Source: an uncultured Gammaproteobacteria bacterium
Lineage (GTDB): Bacteria; Pseudomonadota; Gammaproteobacteria; Arenicellales; CAJQKF01
Reading direction: 5' to 3'
Assembly: GCA_905478855.1 (NCBI GenBank)
Contig: CAJQKF010000052.1
Span: 1-60,007, forward strand
DNA: 60,007 bases
Made by a program: the position numbers and the translations under genes
The notes under the pieces: generated by a model
What the model saw: only the letters and a program-made list of their open reading frames with translations
Database searches by the model: none
What the model was told of the DNA's origin: nothing
Shown: one piece after another, positions 20,020 through 29,317 of the stretch
Position numbering within the stretch: position 1 is the first letter of the stretch
How the letters are laid out: every line of letters begins with the position of its first letter

Positions 20020-20658
20020 TTGATAAAGACGGTTGTCCACTATTTCGATATTGTTGAGTATTCTGAGGCTCTTACACAGATGAAAGAGTATACAGCTTCG
20101 AGAAATTTATTCTCCGATGATCAGTTGTGGTTTCTCCAACATCATCCAGTTTTTACCCAGGGTACGAGTTGTCAGCTTTCACCCAAGCATAATCCGCGGA
20201 ATATCCCGATGGTGAAAACCGATCGCGGTGGGCAGATTACCTATCATGGACCCGGTCAACTGGTCGTATATATTCTTGTCGATCTAAAACGAAAAAAACT
20301 GGGAGTTCGGCATTTCGTAAATCAGTTGGAGCAGATAATTATTGATTTTCTAGCAGAGAATAATATCGATGCTCATCGCAAAGAAAAGGCTCCTGGCGTT
20401 TATGTGGGCGGCAAAAAGATTGCGGCGCTAGGGTTACGCATAAAGAATGGATGCACATATCACGGATTGAGCTTAAACGTCGATATGGATCTTGAACCAT
20501 TCAGTTGGATTGATCCCTGTGGTTATGTTGATATGGAAGTTGTAAATATGAAAGATTACAACGCGTCATTAAGTCTGACCCATGTAAAAAAGTCTTTTGA
20601 GAAGCATCTGCTTGCAAAGTTGAATGCCGCTGCGGAATTAGTAAATGCTAATTTGTGA
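20020..20658 (+). CDS. lipB: Octanoyltransferase LipB
   Basis: Moves octanoate from acyl carrier protein to lipoyl domains, the first step of lipoate synthesis. 212 residues, TTG start. Typical blocks: QHHPVFTQGTS, TDRGGQITYHGPGQLVVY, the GGKKIAALGLR segment with the catalytic Lys, and C167 in WIDPCGYVDMEV. lipA, which usually follows, is absent; the next gene is pgeF. Confidence 0.96.
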   Translation: MIKTVVHYFDIVEYSEALTQMKEYTASRNLFSDDQLWFLQHHPVFTQGTSCQLSPKHNPRNIPMVKTDRGGQITYHGPGQLVVYILVDLKRKKLGVRHFVNQLEQIIIDFLAENNIDAHRKEKAPGVYVGGKKIAALGLRIKNGCTYHGLSLNVDMDLEPFSWIDPCGYVDMEVVNMKDYNASLSLTHVKKSFEKHLLAKLNAAAELVNANL

Positions 20659-21415
20659 ACAAAGCGGTGCGCTCAGCCAGATTCCGGAAATTAAACATGG
20701 TTTTTTTAAACGGCATGGTGGCGTTTCTGCGGGACTATATAGTAGCCTGAATTGTGGCTTTGGTTCTCATGATGATCGTAACTGTGTAGAGCAGAATAGG
20801 GAGCGGGTAAGTCATTGGCTGAATATTAAGCCTCAAAATTTGCACACACTAATGCAGGTTCACGGCAACAACGTGCATGTTGTAAACCAGGGTGCTGAGG
20901 CGTTGAGTAAAGATGGTGATGGTTTGGTAACGGCATCGGCAGGTATTGCAGTCGGTGTATTAACCGCAGACTGCGTGCCCGTTCTATTTGCGGATCCTTA
21001 TGCTTGTGTTGTTGGAGTGGCTCATGCAGGTTGGCAAGGAGCACTCCATGGAGTGGTTGGTGCTGTTGTAGATAGTATGATTTGTAAAGGCGCTTCGCGG
21101 GAGAATATTGTAGCATCACTTGGGCCTGCGATAGCCCAAGCAAGCTATCAAGTAAAGGAAGACTTTATCACCAAAATTCGTAGACATTGTACGTTTGATA
21201 TTGATCAATTTATCGTATTTAAAAATGATGAAATTTATTTTGATTTGCCCAAGTTCGTAGTCTCGCAATGTTATCGTGCGGGGATACAAGAAGTCGATAA
21301 TCTCGCCATCGATACTTATACATCTGATCAAGAATATTTTAGTTATCGTCGGTCTTGTCACAATGGAGAATCCGATTATGGTCGTCAGATATCGGTAATA
21401 ATGATTGAATCGTAA
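20645..21415 (+). CDS. pgeF: Peptidoglycan editing factor PgeF (YfiH, laccase domain)
   Basis: YfiH-family enzyme; in E. coli it prevents L-Ser being built into peptidoglycan stems, and homologues act as purine nucleoside phosphorylases/oxidases. 256 residues with the metal site motifs GVSAGLYSSLN, QVHGNNV, LTADCVPVLFAD and GVAHAGWQG. Overlaps lipB by 14 bases. Its position behind wall genes fits the editing role. Confidence 0.93.
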   Translation: MLICEQSGALSQIPEIKHGFFKRHGGVSAGLYSSLNCGFGSHDDRNCVEQNRERVSHWLNIKPQNLHTLMQVHGNNVHVVNQGAEALSKDGDGLVTASAGIAVGVLTADCVPVLFADPYACVVGVAHAGWQGALHGVVGAVVDSMICKGASRENIVASLGPAIAQASYQVKEDFITKIRRHCTFDIDQFIVFKNDEIYFDLPKFVVSQCYRAGIQEVDNLAIDTYTSDQEYFSYRRSCHNGESDYGRQISVIMIES

Positions 21416-21701
21416 TTATCGTGCTCAAATACTATTCTCGGGTAATCATAATTGACTTGCCTTTGCTGCAAAGACAATGACAATTTTGTTGGCAAATTTA
21501 CTGCCGCCCAGTATGATCCACATACTATTTTAATATCTGAATGGCACTAACATTTACGTAGGGTCATCACAACACATAAGCATACGAAATCTGGATTAGC
21601 TTTTTGCTTACTCTGGATTTGATGGTAATAGATGCACACTGTTTGAAAAATGGTGTGTCCGTCAATTATAACTAGTTAGTAAGAACTAACGGGAAACGCA
21701 A
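21416..21701. other. 286-base gap between pgeF and the AraC-type regulator
   Basis: No ORF seen. It holds a small palindrome CTTTG-ctg-CAAAG (21461-21473), the 22-bp-spaced direct repeat listed separately, and GTTAG (21675-21679)/CTAAC (21686-21690) just before the regulator start, which could fold over its ribosome site. Confidence 0.5.
21590..21619 (+). promoter_or_regulatory. Direct repeat TCTGGATT, 22-bp period
   Basis: TCTGGATT occurs at 21590-21597 and again at 21612-21619, 22 bases apart (about two helical turns), 83 bases ahead of the AraC-type gene. Spaced direct repeats on one face of the helix are the usual site form for AraC-family proteins, so autoregulation is plausible. Confidence 0.4.
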
Positions 21702-22706
21702 ATGAGCCACTTTACCTATGGGCGAGTTGACGGCGAAGCCGACTGCACGGTTGGTTTTTATTTAACTCATGCGTTTTCGATGATGGCTTTTATAGCTGCA
21801 CTAGAACCACTAAGAATAGCTAATCGACTATCGGGACAACACTTATATAGCTGGAGAATTGTAAGTCAGGATGGATTGCCAGTTACACCCACTAATGGAA
21901 GTATGCAAGTACCTGCAGATTACTCTCTTGATAATTCGCCGGATTTTAAGGTTCTGTTTGTGGCGGGCCCGTTCGATCCATTACCCTATAAAAATGTACA
22001 GCTGTTTAAGTGGCTTAACCGGCTTGGCCGGCGTGATGTGATTATTGGTGGGATAGATACGGGCAGTCATATCTTGGCGAGATCAGGTCTGTTGCGCGGT
22101 AAACGTTGCACTATTCATTGGGAAAACATGCAGGGTTTCGTAAATGAGTTTCCAGAATTACAAGCATCTCACGAGATTTACGAATACGATAATAATCGTT
22201 TAACTTGCGCTGGTGGAACGGCGGCAATGGATATGATGTTGTATTTTATAGAAAAGCAACAGGGTTTTGAGTTGGCAGCATCTATATCAGATGTTCTTAT
22301 TCATCCTACTATTCGTCACGGTGATCATCCGCAGCGGATGAGTGTTGAGGCACGAACGGGTGTTCGTCATGCAGGTTTGCTAGATTGCATCGAACTGATG
22401 GAGGCTAACCTTGAACAACCTCTTTCTCCGTCTGAACTGTCGGGTATGATAAATGTCTCGAAACGGCAACTAGAGCGACTTTTTCGGAGACACTTGAATA
22501 CGACACCCGCACGGTATTATTTAACCTTACGTCTAAATGAGGCAAAGCGCTTATTAGAGCAATCCTCAATGCCAATTATTGATGTCGCAATCGCATGTGG
22601 TTTTAATTCAGCTGGACACTTCAGTTATAGATATCGATCTTTTTTTGGCTTTAGTCCGAGAAAAGCTCGAGTGCGTGCCGCTTCTTCTTACCAAATCGCA
22701 AGTTAG
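21702..22706 (+). CDS. GlxA/GbdR-like AraC-family transcriptional regulator
   Basis: 334 residues: an N-terminal DJ-1/PfpI-like ligand-sensing domain (about 15-190; FSMMAFIAALEPLRIANRLSG, CAGGTAAMDMM) and a C-terminal AraC double helix-turn-helix (about 235-328; SPSELSGMINVSKRQLERLFRRH, IIDVAIACGFNSAGHFSYRYRS). This architecture is that of GbdR and CdhR, which activate glycine betaine and carnitine catabolism in Pseudomonas. A betaine-type binding protein and MttB-family genes nearby support that reading, but the ligand is inferred. Confidence 0.88.
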   Translation: MSHFTYGRVDGEADCTVGFYLTHAFSMMAFIAALEPLRIANRLSGQHLYSWRIVSQDGLPVTPTNGSMQVPADYSLDNSPDFKVLFVAGPFDPLPYKNVQLFKWLNRLGRRDVIIGGIDTGSHILARSGLLRGKRCTIHWENMQGFVNEFPELQASHEIYEYDNNRLTCAGGTAAMDMMLYFIEKQQGFELAASISDVLIHPTIRHGDHPQRMSVEARTGVRHAGLLDCIELMEANLEQPLSPSELSGMINVSKRQLERLFRRHLNTTPARYYLTLRLNEAKRLLEQSSMPIIDVAIACGFNSAGHFSYRYRSFFGFSPRKARVRAASSYQIAS

Positions 22707-22780
22707 CGTCGTGATTTTAATTGGTTGGTGTGGTTTCCTTTCTCTAGGTGCTACGTTTGTTGATTAATTGGGAGCGACCG

Positions 22781-22940
22781 GTGACTGATAATATTCAAAA
22801 AAGAGTAAAAAGACGACCCGGGGGTCGAAATGCATGCTAGCTTGTTAGGTTTTTCATCTGAAAGCCCCGTTCACTACGTAGGGTATGGTCAGACAATGGC
22901 GGTTATGGAATCCGATTACGTATTTATATACGAAGTGTGA
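22781..22940 (+). pseudogene. Remnant of an MttB-family methyltransferase gene (large internal deletion)
   Basis: Two short coding fragments in different frames. Fragment 1 (22781-22840, GTG after GGGAG at 22770-22774) encodes 19 residues ending KRRPGGRNAC, close to the N terminus RRRGGGRDA of the intact MttB-type protein encoded at 27369-28910. Fragment 2 (22830-22940) contains HYVGYGQTMAVMESDYV, which aligns without gaps to HFLGCEHTLANFETAFY near the C terminus of the same protein, and looks even closer to the H-Y-L-G-x-x-Q-T-L-A-L-M form remembered from other MttB homologues. About 440 codons between them are gone. It follows the AraC-type gene, a natural place for a controlled methyltransferase. 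Confidence 0.6.
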
Positions 22941-22943
22941 TTA

Positions 22944-23906
22944 TTACTGATCGAGACCCAAAAACTCTTTTACCTTTCGTAACCCATTCTGACCATTCGC
23001 ATGGGTTATATTTTCCAACCATGGTTTTAGTAAATCGGGTTGTTGGCGAATACTTGCTACAGCCGCAACGGTTGGTCTTGCATTTAAGTCCAGGATTCCT
23101 GTCATAATCTCGTTAATAAGTGCCAACTTAAAACGAAGATTCGTTAGAAATTGAATTAGATTTGGGCACATTCCGGATAGCCCCTGACGAATAATGGTAT
23201 AAACATCCGCGCCACCAAAATTTTCGCCGAATACGGCCTCGCCGCCGGGTAGAAATGAAAGATCATAGCGTATATTCATTGGATGAGGTTCCCAGCCCAA
23301 AAATACTAGCGCTGAGTCTGATTTTGTGGATGCAGTAAGTTTTGCTATTAGCTCGGATTCGCTTACCGGTGCTACTTTGAACGTTCCAAGATTGAACAAA
23401 TTTTGGTCTATTAGTTTTTGTACAAGCTGATGACCATCCGATCCGTATTCCGAGCTGTAAATTGTATGACCAAGTTCGGAAGAAAATGAAGATATATCGT
23501 TGAAATGGCGAATACCTATGTTGTTTGCGGATTTATTTGCAGCTAGAGAGTATTTAGTCCCGGCAAGATTTTTCGTTAGTAGTTCGACTGAATTATCGAG
23601 TAAATACGGGCGGAGCTGATCGCCCATAGTCGGAATCATTAATTCGAAAAATACATCTAGGTCTTCATTTTTAAGACTGGCAAGAATATCTGGTGTGGAT
23701 ATTCTTTGGATCATAGCATTGTACCCAAGACCGAGAAGTAGCGCGTGGGCGATGGAAGAAGATGCGCCGGCATCCAACCAACCAACCGTTCCCATTCGAA
23801 CCGTGCGACAACGAGGGTCTGTATCAGCAGATAACGGTGATGAAAAAATAACGAATACTAGCCCAATTAGTATCAATCGTTGTTTTGCTGGTAAGACTAT
23901 ATTCAT
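22944..23906 (-). CDS. Glycine betaine/choline-type ABC substrate-binding protein
   Basis: 320 residues with a signal peptide (core at about 10-25, cleavage near LSAD). The mature protein has the OpuAC/ProX/ChoX pattern: VRMGTVGWLDAGASSSIAHALLLGLGY, a domain rich in aromatic residues, and FLGWEPHPMN near residue 203, the type of Trp-containing segment that boxes a quaternary amine. No permease or ATPase gene lies nearby, so it is an orphan binding protein. Overlaps the HAD gene by 4 bases (ATGA). Confidence 0.85.
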   Translation of the reverse strand: MNIVLPAKQRLILIGLVFVIFSSPLSADTDPRCRTVRMGTVGWLDAGASSSIAHALLLGLGYNAMIQRISTPDILASLKNEDLDVFFELMIPTMGDQLRPYLLDNSVELLTKNLAGTKYSLAANKSANNIGIRHFNDISSFSSELGHTIYSSEYGSDGHQLVQKLIDQNLFNLGTFKVAPVSESELIAKLTASTKSDSALVFLGWEPHPMNIRYDLSFLPGGEAVFGENFGGADVYTIIRQGLSGMCPNLIQFLTNLRFKLALINEIMTGILDLNARPTVAAVASIRQQPDLLKPWLENITHANGQNGLRKVKEFLGLDQ

Positions 23907-24622
23907 GATTGTAAATTCAATATCCGCGGTAACTGACTCACATCTTCTATAACATCATCTGCAAGATCTACTAGATCACTATGGTTATGTGCACCACTTA
24001 GCACTCCAATGCATAGAGCCACACCTGCATTTCGTCCCATATTTAAGTCGTGTGGGCTATCACCTATCATTAAAATATCGTTTGGATGAATCGCACAATG
24101 ATTACAAAAGCCATGAACCATGCCTGCATTTGGTTTGAGCCCAAAACCACTATCTGCACCGCAAATAAAATCGAAATAAGAGGCTAGGTGCAAACTTGTC
24201 ATAGATTCTTTGGCAGTGATTTCGTCATCCATTGTGGCAATACCTAGTTTTAGGCCGTATTCCCGCAGAGTGAACAATGTGTCACGAACTCCGGGAATTA
24301 ACTGTGGTTCTTGCCGTGTAAATTTATGGAAAACTTCGAGTACAATAGTAGATATGTCAGCGAACTGAAGATCGGGAAGATGTTCGTCCCATAGCTCGAT
24401 AATTTCGGAATTACTTCCACTCGCCAGTAATGAGTTTGCCGCCCAAAGTCCATTTGTTATATTTAAACCGCCGACTTCGAGTAAAGTTGTCGAGACGCCG
24501 GGTCTTTGTGTTCTATCTTCAAGTCGTTTTGCTGCTTCTATATAGGCTGGTCGCCAGGTGGCATCGAAGTCGATTAACGTTCCATCCTTATCAAAAAGAA
24601 TCGCCGTGATTTTATTGATCAT
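23903..24622 (-). CDS. HAD-superfamily phosphatase (phosphoglycolate phosphatase-like)
   Basis: 239 residues. HAD motif I DKDGTLIDFDATW near residue 11, with both nucleophile Asp and acid/base Asp, a helical cap, motif II in GIATMDDE, motif III Lys in GLKPNAG and motif IV MIGDSPHDLNMGRNAG. Substrate unknown; the Gph/PPase-like form suggests a small phosphomonoester. Cotranscribed and coupled with the betaine-type binding protein. Confidence 0.85.
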   Translation of the reverse strand: MINKITAILFDKDGTLIDFDATWRPAYIEAAKRLEDRTQRPGVSTTLLEVGGLNITNGLWAANSLLASGSNSEIIELWDEHLPDLQFADISTIVLEVFHKFTRQEPQLIPGVRDTLFTLREYGLKLGIATMDDEITAKESMTSLHLASYFDFICGADSGFGLKPNAGMVHGFCNHCAIHPNDILMIGDSPHDLNMGRNAGVALCIGVLSGAHNHSDLVDLADDVIEDVSQLPRILNLQS

Positions 24623-24808
24623 CTCTATTGTTGAACCTGATAGTTATCGTTGCATAACGGTTTTCTATGCGACTAGATTAATTTTTAGGGACTGACGGAT
24701 TATAAGCAACTTGGTTTGATTGAGTGTACCTCACGGTCTTACTTAGGCGTAGTTTGTTTAAGTATCAAGAATATTAAATGTTTGAACCGCGTTCCATCCA
24801 AGACTTCT

Positions 24809-25585
24809 CTATTTTAGTGTATCCCCGAGTGAGTCCATATAGACCGACTTGTCTAGCGTTTCGATACCTACTAAGAACAATTTATTCAATAAATCTCGAT
24901 TGTTTGAATCTTTTATAACATTGGTGAGACTGCTTTGTATGCAATGAATCTCTGATACATCCGTTGACGCCGCAGTTATGTAAGGCAACCCAGGAAGAGA
25001 GGGTCCGGAGTCGACAATTCTTAATCCTTTAATGGCATGGGGCTGATAGTGTTTAATTAGGTGCCAGGTAACGCAGTCAATGGCGGCGATATCGGCCAAC
25101 CGGTGCTGAACCATATCGATACTTTTCGCATGCCCACCTGATAAGAGTATGGTGTCGAAGTAGGTTTCTAAGTGTCCATTTAACATGAGTTCAATGGTTT
25201 TACATCCACTCAACGAATCCCAGCCATTTATGGCTATCGGTTTGTCGTAAAAGTCTTTAAGTTTTTTACCGTCAGTATCGTCACGGCTTATGAGCCACGA
25301 GCGATAATAAGGCCCGCTGCAACCTGGAACAGAATATACTGGTGTAGCTATTAGTTTGACTTGATCCCAGAGACTACTAACGAAGGGATATCCGCAAGTC
25401 TGGCTAAATAAAAGATCCTGGTGCATCCAGATTTGATTATAGGGGACAGTGCGTGTGAGCGATTGAGGTGGATTTTGTATTTTTGCAATTTGCAGCTCGT
25501 GTCGTAATTGGCTCCAAAACGTGTCATTAAAATGACGTATTTCGGGAATGTCATACATTGGCAATGATGCTATTCGAGAATTCAT
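24809..25585 (-). CDS. PhnD-like substrate-binding-fold protein without signal peptide
   Basis: 258 residues resembling the PhnD/phosphonate periplasmic-binding family (COG3221 type): SLPMYDIPEIRHFNDTFW at the N terminus, KPIAINGWDSLSGC near residue 130, SGGHAKSIDMVQHRLADIAAIDCVTW and a RIVDSGPSLPGLPYIT segment. There is no hydrophobic signal sequence, so the protein is probably cytoplasmic, and no transporter genes adjoin. Role unknown; a ligand sensor or carrier for the surrounding methylamine genes is a guess. Confidence 0.75.
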   Translation of the reverse strand: MNSRIASLPMYDIPEIRHFNDTFWSQLRHELQIAKIQNPPQSLTRTVPYNQIWMHQDLLFSQTCGYPFVSSLWDQVKLIATPVYSVPGCSGPYYRSWLISRDDTDGKKLKDFYDKPIAINGWDSLSGCKTIELMLNGHLETYFDTILLSGGHAKSIDMVQHRLADIAAIDCVTWHLIKHYQPHAIKGLRIVDSGPSLPGLPYITAASTDVSEIHCIQSSLTNVIKDSNNRDLLNKLFLVGIETLDKSVYMDSLGDTLK

Positions 25586-25841
25586 AATGTAGGTATTTAT
25601 TTTTGTAAGTCGTTAAGCCACGTTAATTGCGGATTATGGCTGGTTTATCGTTTTTAGTTTGATTGAATATGCGGTTTTTAGTGTTGAGGTTATAGTCAAA
25701 GCCCACCTTTCTTTGAATCTCTTGTCTTATCTTATTTCAAATGACGGTAAAGGTGTAATTGTCTTATATAATGCATAAGCAATTATAATAAACACTACTT
25801 AAAGCTGAACTCATGTTTAAGCGTCTCAATAAAGCTACTAA

Positions 25842-26204
<363 letters not shown>

Positions 26205-26338
26205 GAGATACACGGGAATGAACTTGCGTTAGTTTCCTTAATGGGTGAAAAAACGATGCGCTGGCGCACTGGTTTACGAGTTAAGAACAACGGATTAGAT
26301 AACTCGTTGCATGATGATCGTGGATATATACTGTAGTT

Positions 26339-27286
26339 ATGAGAAATAGGGCTGGAACGTCGATCACTATAATAACCGTGTTTTTATTGATGGTTGTTTA
26401 CACTCCTTTGCACGCATCTTTGCAGAATGGAAATGAAGCGTATCTTGCCGGGGATTTTGTACAAGCGCGGATGCTCTGGTCGCAAATATCGAAAACCGAG
26501 CCCCGTGCGCTTCACAATCTTGCTATGTTGTATTCTCAGGGAATAGGAGTCCCTAGAGAGCCTAAAAGGGCAAACAGATTATTTTATCAGGCTGCCATTC
26601 GGGGATACGCGCCGGCACAGTATCAGTATTCCAAGGCTCTTTTATCTGATCAAACGGCAGTTGAGGACTCAGGTGAGATTGTTTTTTGGCTAAAAAATGC
26701 AGCACGGCAGAGTTACTCCCATGCATATTATGAACTCGGAAAGCTTTTTAGTGAGGCTATACTGGTCGAGAAAGATTTGGAGTATGCGATTCGTGTATTA
26801 CACAAAGCTGTTGATTCTGGAGTGTCCGGGGCAGATGAGCTTTTATCCCGCATAGAGGTAAATCTGCCCGGAGTAACTCAAGATACGGATGACGAACAGA
26901 TCTCGGCTAGATTGGTAGAAGGGCGTGGAACACTTGCGCAACGACGATTGTTTTATCAAGGACAGAAAGCGTTTATTCGGCAGGAGTATGATATTACGGT
27001 TCAGTATTGGGCTCCACTTGCGGAGCAGGGTATGGCGAAGGCTCAGTATGGAATTGCGTTTATGCTTGAATCGGGATGGGGAGTAGTTCAGGACTTTAAT
27101 GAGGCTGCCCACTGGTATAAGTTATCTGCTCAAAAAGGTCATCGAAAAGCTCAATTTAATCTAGGACGAATGTATGTTGAGGGAAGGGGGGTAGAGTTAA
27201 ATAAGGGAATTGGATTTTTCTGGATACAAAGCGCCGCAGATTTGGGAGAACAGCGCGCTGTAGAATACATGAGCAAGTTGCAATAG
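26339..27286 (+). CDS. Sel1-repeat (TPR-like) exported protein
   Basis: 315 residues with an N-terminal signal sequence (hydrophobic core about 8-26). The mature part has Sel1-like repeats of about 36 residues: ALHNLAMLYSQGIGVPREPKRANRLFYQAA, then copies ending in KAQYGIAFMLESGWGVVQD and KAQFNLGRMYVEGRGVELN. Such repeats mediate protein-protein contacts. Function unknown. Confidence 0.8.
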   Translation: MRNRAGTSITIITVFLLMVVYTPLHASLQNGNEAYLAGDFVQARMLWSQISKTEPRALHNLAMLYSQGIGVPREPKRANRLFYQAAIRGYAPAQYQYSKALLSDQTAVEDSGEIVFWLKNAARQSYSHAYYELGKLFSEAILVEKDLEYAIRVLHKAVDSGVSGADELLSRIEVNLPGVTQDTDDEQISARLVEGRGTLAQRRLFYQGQKAFIRQEYDITVQYWAPLAEQGMAKAQYGIAFMLESGWGVVQDFNEAAHWYKLSAQKGHRKAQFNLGRMYVEGRGVELNKGIGFFWIQSAADLGEQRAVEYMSKLQ

Positions 27287-27324
27287 ACCTTTAATCTCCG
27301 TCAGTAAAACCGCATTGAAGATAA

Positions 27325-27352
27325 CCTGCGTGACTCATTATGGTCACGCAGG
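27325..27352. terminator. Perfect hairpin between convergent genes
   Basis: CCTGCGTGAC (27325-27334) and GTCACGCAGG (27343-27352) form a perfect 10-base, GC-rich stem with an 8-base loop in the gap between the Sel1 gene and mttB, which converge. There is no U-run on either side, so it may work as a weak bidirectional terminator or mRNA 3' stabiliser. Confidence 0.5.
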
Positions 27353-27368
27353 GATTAGCTGTTAGGTT

Positions 27369-28910
27369 CTAGTAGTTTGCATCAGGCATCGAATTATTTT
27401 TATCGTCGATAAACGCTCGAAGGCTTTCATTGATCGCGTCGTCAAGTGGTGGCGCTTCGTATTCTTTTAACATTTTCTTCCAAATGAGAGCAGCGCGTTG
27501 TTCGGCGTCAAGTGCACCGTCGCTGGTCCATTGTTCAAAGCTATTGTTGTCTGCTACGGTCGACCTATAAAACGCTGTTTCGAAATTAGCGAGAGTATGC
27601 TCACAACCCAAAAAGTGCTTGCCCGGTCCGACTTCCCGTAACGCTGATAGGCCCTGACCATTTTCAGATGTATCGACACCTTCAAGAATAATTTGAATCA
27701 TAGCTGCTTGGTCTGAATCCATTATGAATTTTTCATAGCCCATAACCAAACCACCTTCTAACCAACCGGCCGTGTGTAACATAAAGTTAACGCCGGCATG
27801 GGTTGCTGCCTGTAACGTATTTGCAGCTTCATAGGCCGCCTGTGCGTCGGTTACTTTGGAGCCACAAAGCCCACCCCCGGAACGAAACGGTACGCCTAGT
27901 CGACGAGCAAGGGATGCACAAATATTTAGCACTAGAGCAGGCTCTGGAGAACCAAAGGTTGGTGCACCAGACTGCATCGACATTGAACTTGCGAACGTAC
28001 CAAAAACAACGGGCGCTCCGGGCTTGGTGAGCTGAACAAATGAAATACCTGCCAGTGCTTCTGCGAGAATCTGAGCGCATGTTCCCAAAACCGTCACCGG
28101 TGACATAGCACCAGCCAATATAAACGGTGATACAACTGTTGCCTGATTATGCTCCGCATAGACGCGGGCTGCGCCGAGCATGGTATTGTCAAAAGTCAGC
28201 GGTGAGTTAGCATTTATCAGATTAATTAAGACACAATTATTTTCGACAAATTCATCACCAAATACCAGTTTTGCCATGTTAACTGAATCTAATGCGCGTT
28301 CTGGTGCCGTTACAGAACCCATAAATGCCTTATCGCTATAACGAATATGGCTGTATATCATTTCCAAATGACGTTTATTTACGGGCAAATCAACCGGCTC
28401 GCAAAGAGTGCCGCCGTTATGATGCAGACTTGGTGTCATATAAGCGAGTTTTGCAAAATTTCGGAAATCTTCTATGTTTGCATAGCGGCGACCTTCATCG
28501 ATATTGCGGATGAATGGTGACCCGTATGCGGGCACGAGAACCATATTATTTCCGCCAATCTGAACATTTCGAGCGGGATTTCGAGCGTATTGAGTAAACT
28601 CTCGCGGTGCACTTGCCGTAATAATTTCGCGACACATTCCTTTAGGGAAGCGCACACGCTCACCCTCAACAGAAGCACCGGCATTCTTTAATAAAATTAA
28701 CGAATCTGGATCATCGCGAAACTCGATGCCGATTTCTTCCAAGATGATTTCGGCATTTTTTTCAACCAATTCTAGGGTGTCTTCCGGCGCTACTTCAAAT
28801 ACTGGCACTCGTCTCTTTATGTATGCAGCACTTGTTACTTCCGCTGATTCTCGGGTAGCTCGTTTTGCATCCCGGCCACCACCACGGCGTCGATTTCGTG
28901 ATTCACTCAT
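27369..28910 (-). CDS. MttB-family (non-pyrrolysine) methyltransferase
   Basis: Trimethylamine-methyltransferase family. Members lacking pyrrolysine, such as MtgB, move a methyl group from glycine betaine or similar quaternary amines to a corrinoid protein. The start is set at 28910, giving MSESRNRRRGGGRDAKRA, an Arg/Gly-rich N terminus usual in the family, and 513 residues; the frame open to 28997 adds 29 unlikely residues. Blocks: LPVNKRHLEMIYSHIRYSDKAFMG, SFVQLTKPGAPVVFGTFAS, GGGLCGSKVTDAQAAYE, MDSDQAAMIQ. The frame has no internal TAG. No corrinoid-protein gene is seen nearby, so the acceptor is unknown. Confidence 0.88.
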   Translation of the reverse strand: MSESRNRRRGGGRDAKRATRESAEVTSAAYIKRRVPVFEVAPEDTLELVEKNAEIILEEIGIEFRDDPDSLILLKNAGASVEGERVRFPKGMCREIITASAPREFTQYARNPARNVQIGGNNMVLVPAYGSPFIRNIDEGRRYANIEDFRNFAKLAYMTPSLHHNGGTLCEPVDLPVNKRHLEMIYSHIRYSDKAFMGSVTAPERALDSVNMAKLVFGDEFVENNCVLINLINANSPLTFDNTMLGAARVYAEHNQATVVSPFILAGAMSPVTVLGTCAQILAEALAGISFVQLTKPGAPVVFGTFASSMSMQSGAPTFGSPEPALVLNICASLARRLGVPFRSGGGLCGSKVTDAQAAYEAANTLQAATHAGVNFMLHTAGWLEGGLVMGYEKFIMDSDQAAMIQIILEGVDTSENGQGLSALREVGPGKHFLGCEHTLANFETAFYRSTVADNNSFEQWTSDGALDAEQRAALIWKKMLKEYEAPPLDDAINESLRAFIDDKNNSMPDANY

Positions 28911-29317
28911 AATTGTTATCTCGTTTGTAGTAGGTGAATGTAATGTAGCCATCATAAAAGCGCAACAATATACGTCTGACTGAAGTGCGACCCGCACGGA
29001 TATAGAGGCGTCAAACCAGCGACAAGTTAGGTGGAAAAGCGAATAAACCTGGCTGTGCGTTCATTGCTAATAAGCGCTTATTGAGATAACGATGTGGCAA
29101 GGGTTTTTCTGTGTGAGCGTTTTTCACGTTAGAAATGCTTTTCAAATGTAATTCGTTTATACCTTACTTATTCGAAATGCGTCTGTTTTTGTCGAAACAA
29201 CAGCGAAATTAACTTATTTCTTTGAAATTTTTGTAAATCTCCTGTAAAAACTGTCTTCCGCAAATTGTGCGGAGATGAATGTACTTTTTAACCTTTGAGA
29301 ACCAGTAAGCCAGATCA
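28911..29317. other. 407-base divergent control region mttB / etfBA
   Basis: No gene seen. The region is A/T-rich towards etfB and holds a perfect 14-base palindrome (listed separately) and a short hairpin TCCGCA (29257-29262)/TGCGGA (29268-29273) in the likely etfB leader. No clear Shine-Dalgarno precedes etfB. Confidence 0.5.
29069..29082. promoter_or_regulatory. 14-bp perfect palindrome, candidate operator
   Basis: AATAAGCGCTTATT is fully self-complementary and lies about midway between the divergent mttB and etfB starts. This is the form of a dimeric repressor or activator site that could act on both genes. Confidence 0.4.

Noticed and set aside
22944..25585. Complete ABC transporter for betaine
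   Set aside because: Only binding proteins are present; no permease or ATPase gene adjoins either one.
27369..28910. Pyrrolysine use by the MttB-type enzyme
   Set aside because: The frame has no internal TAG and no pyl genes are seen; it belongs to the non-pyrrolysine group.
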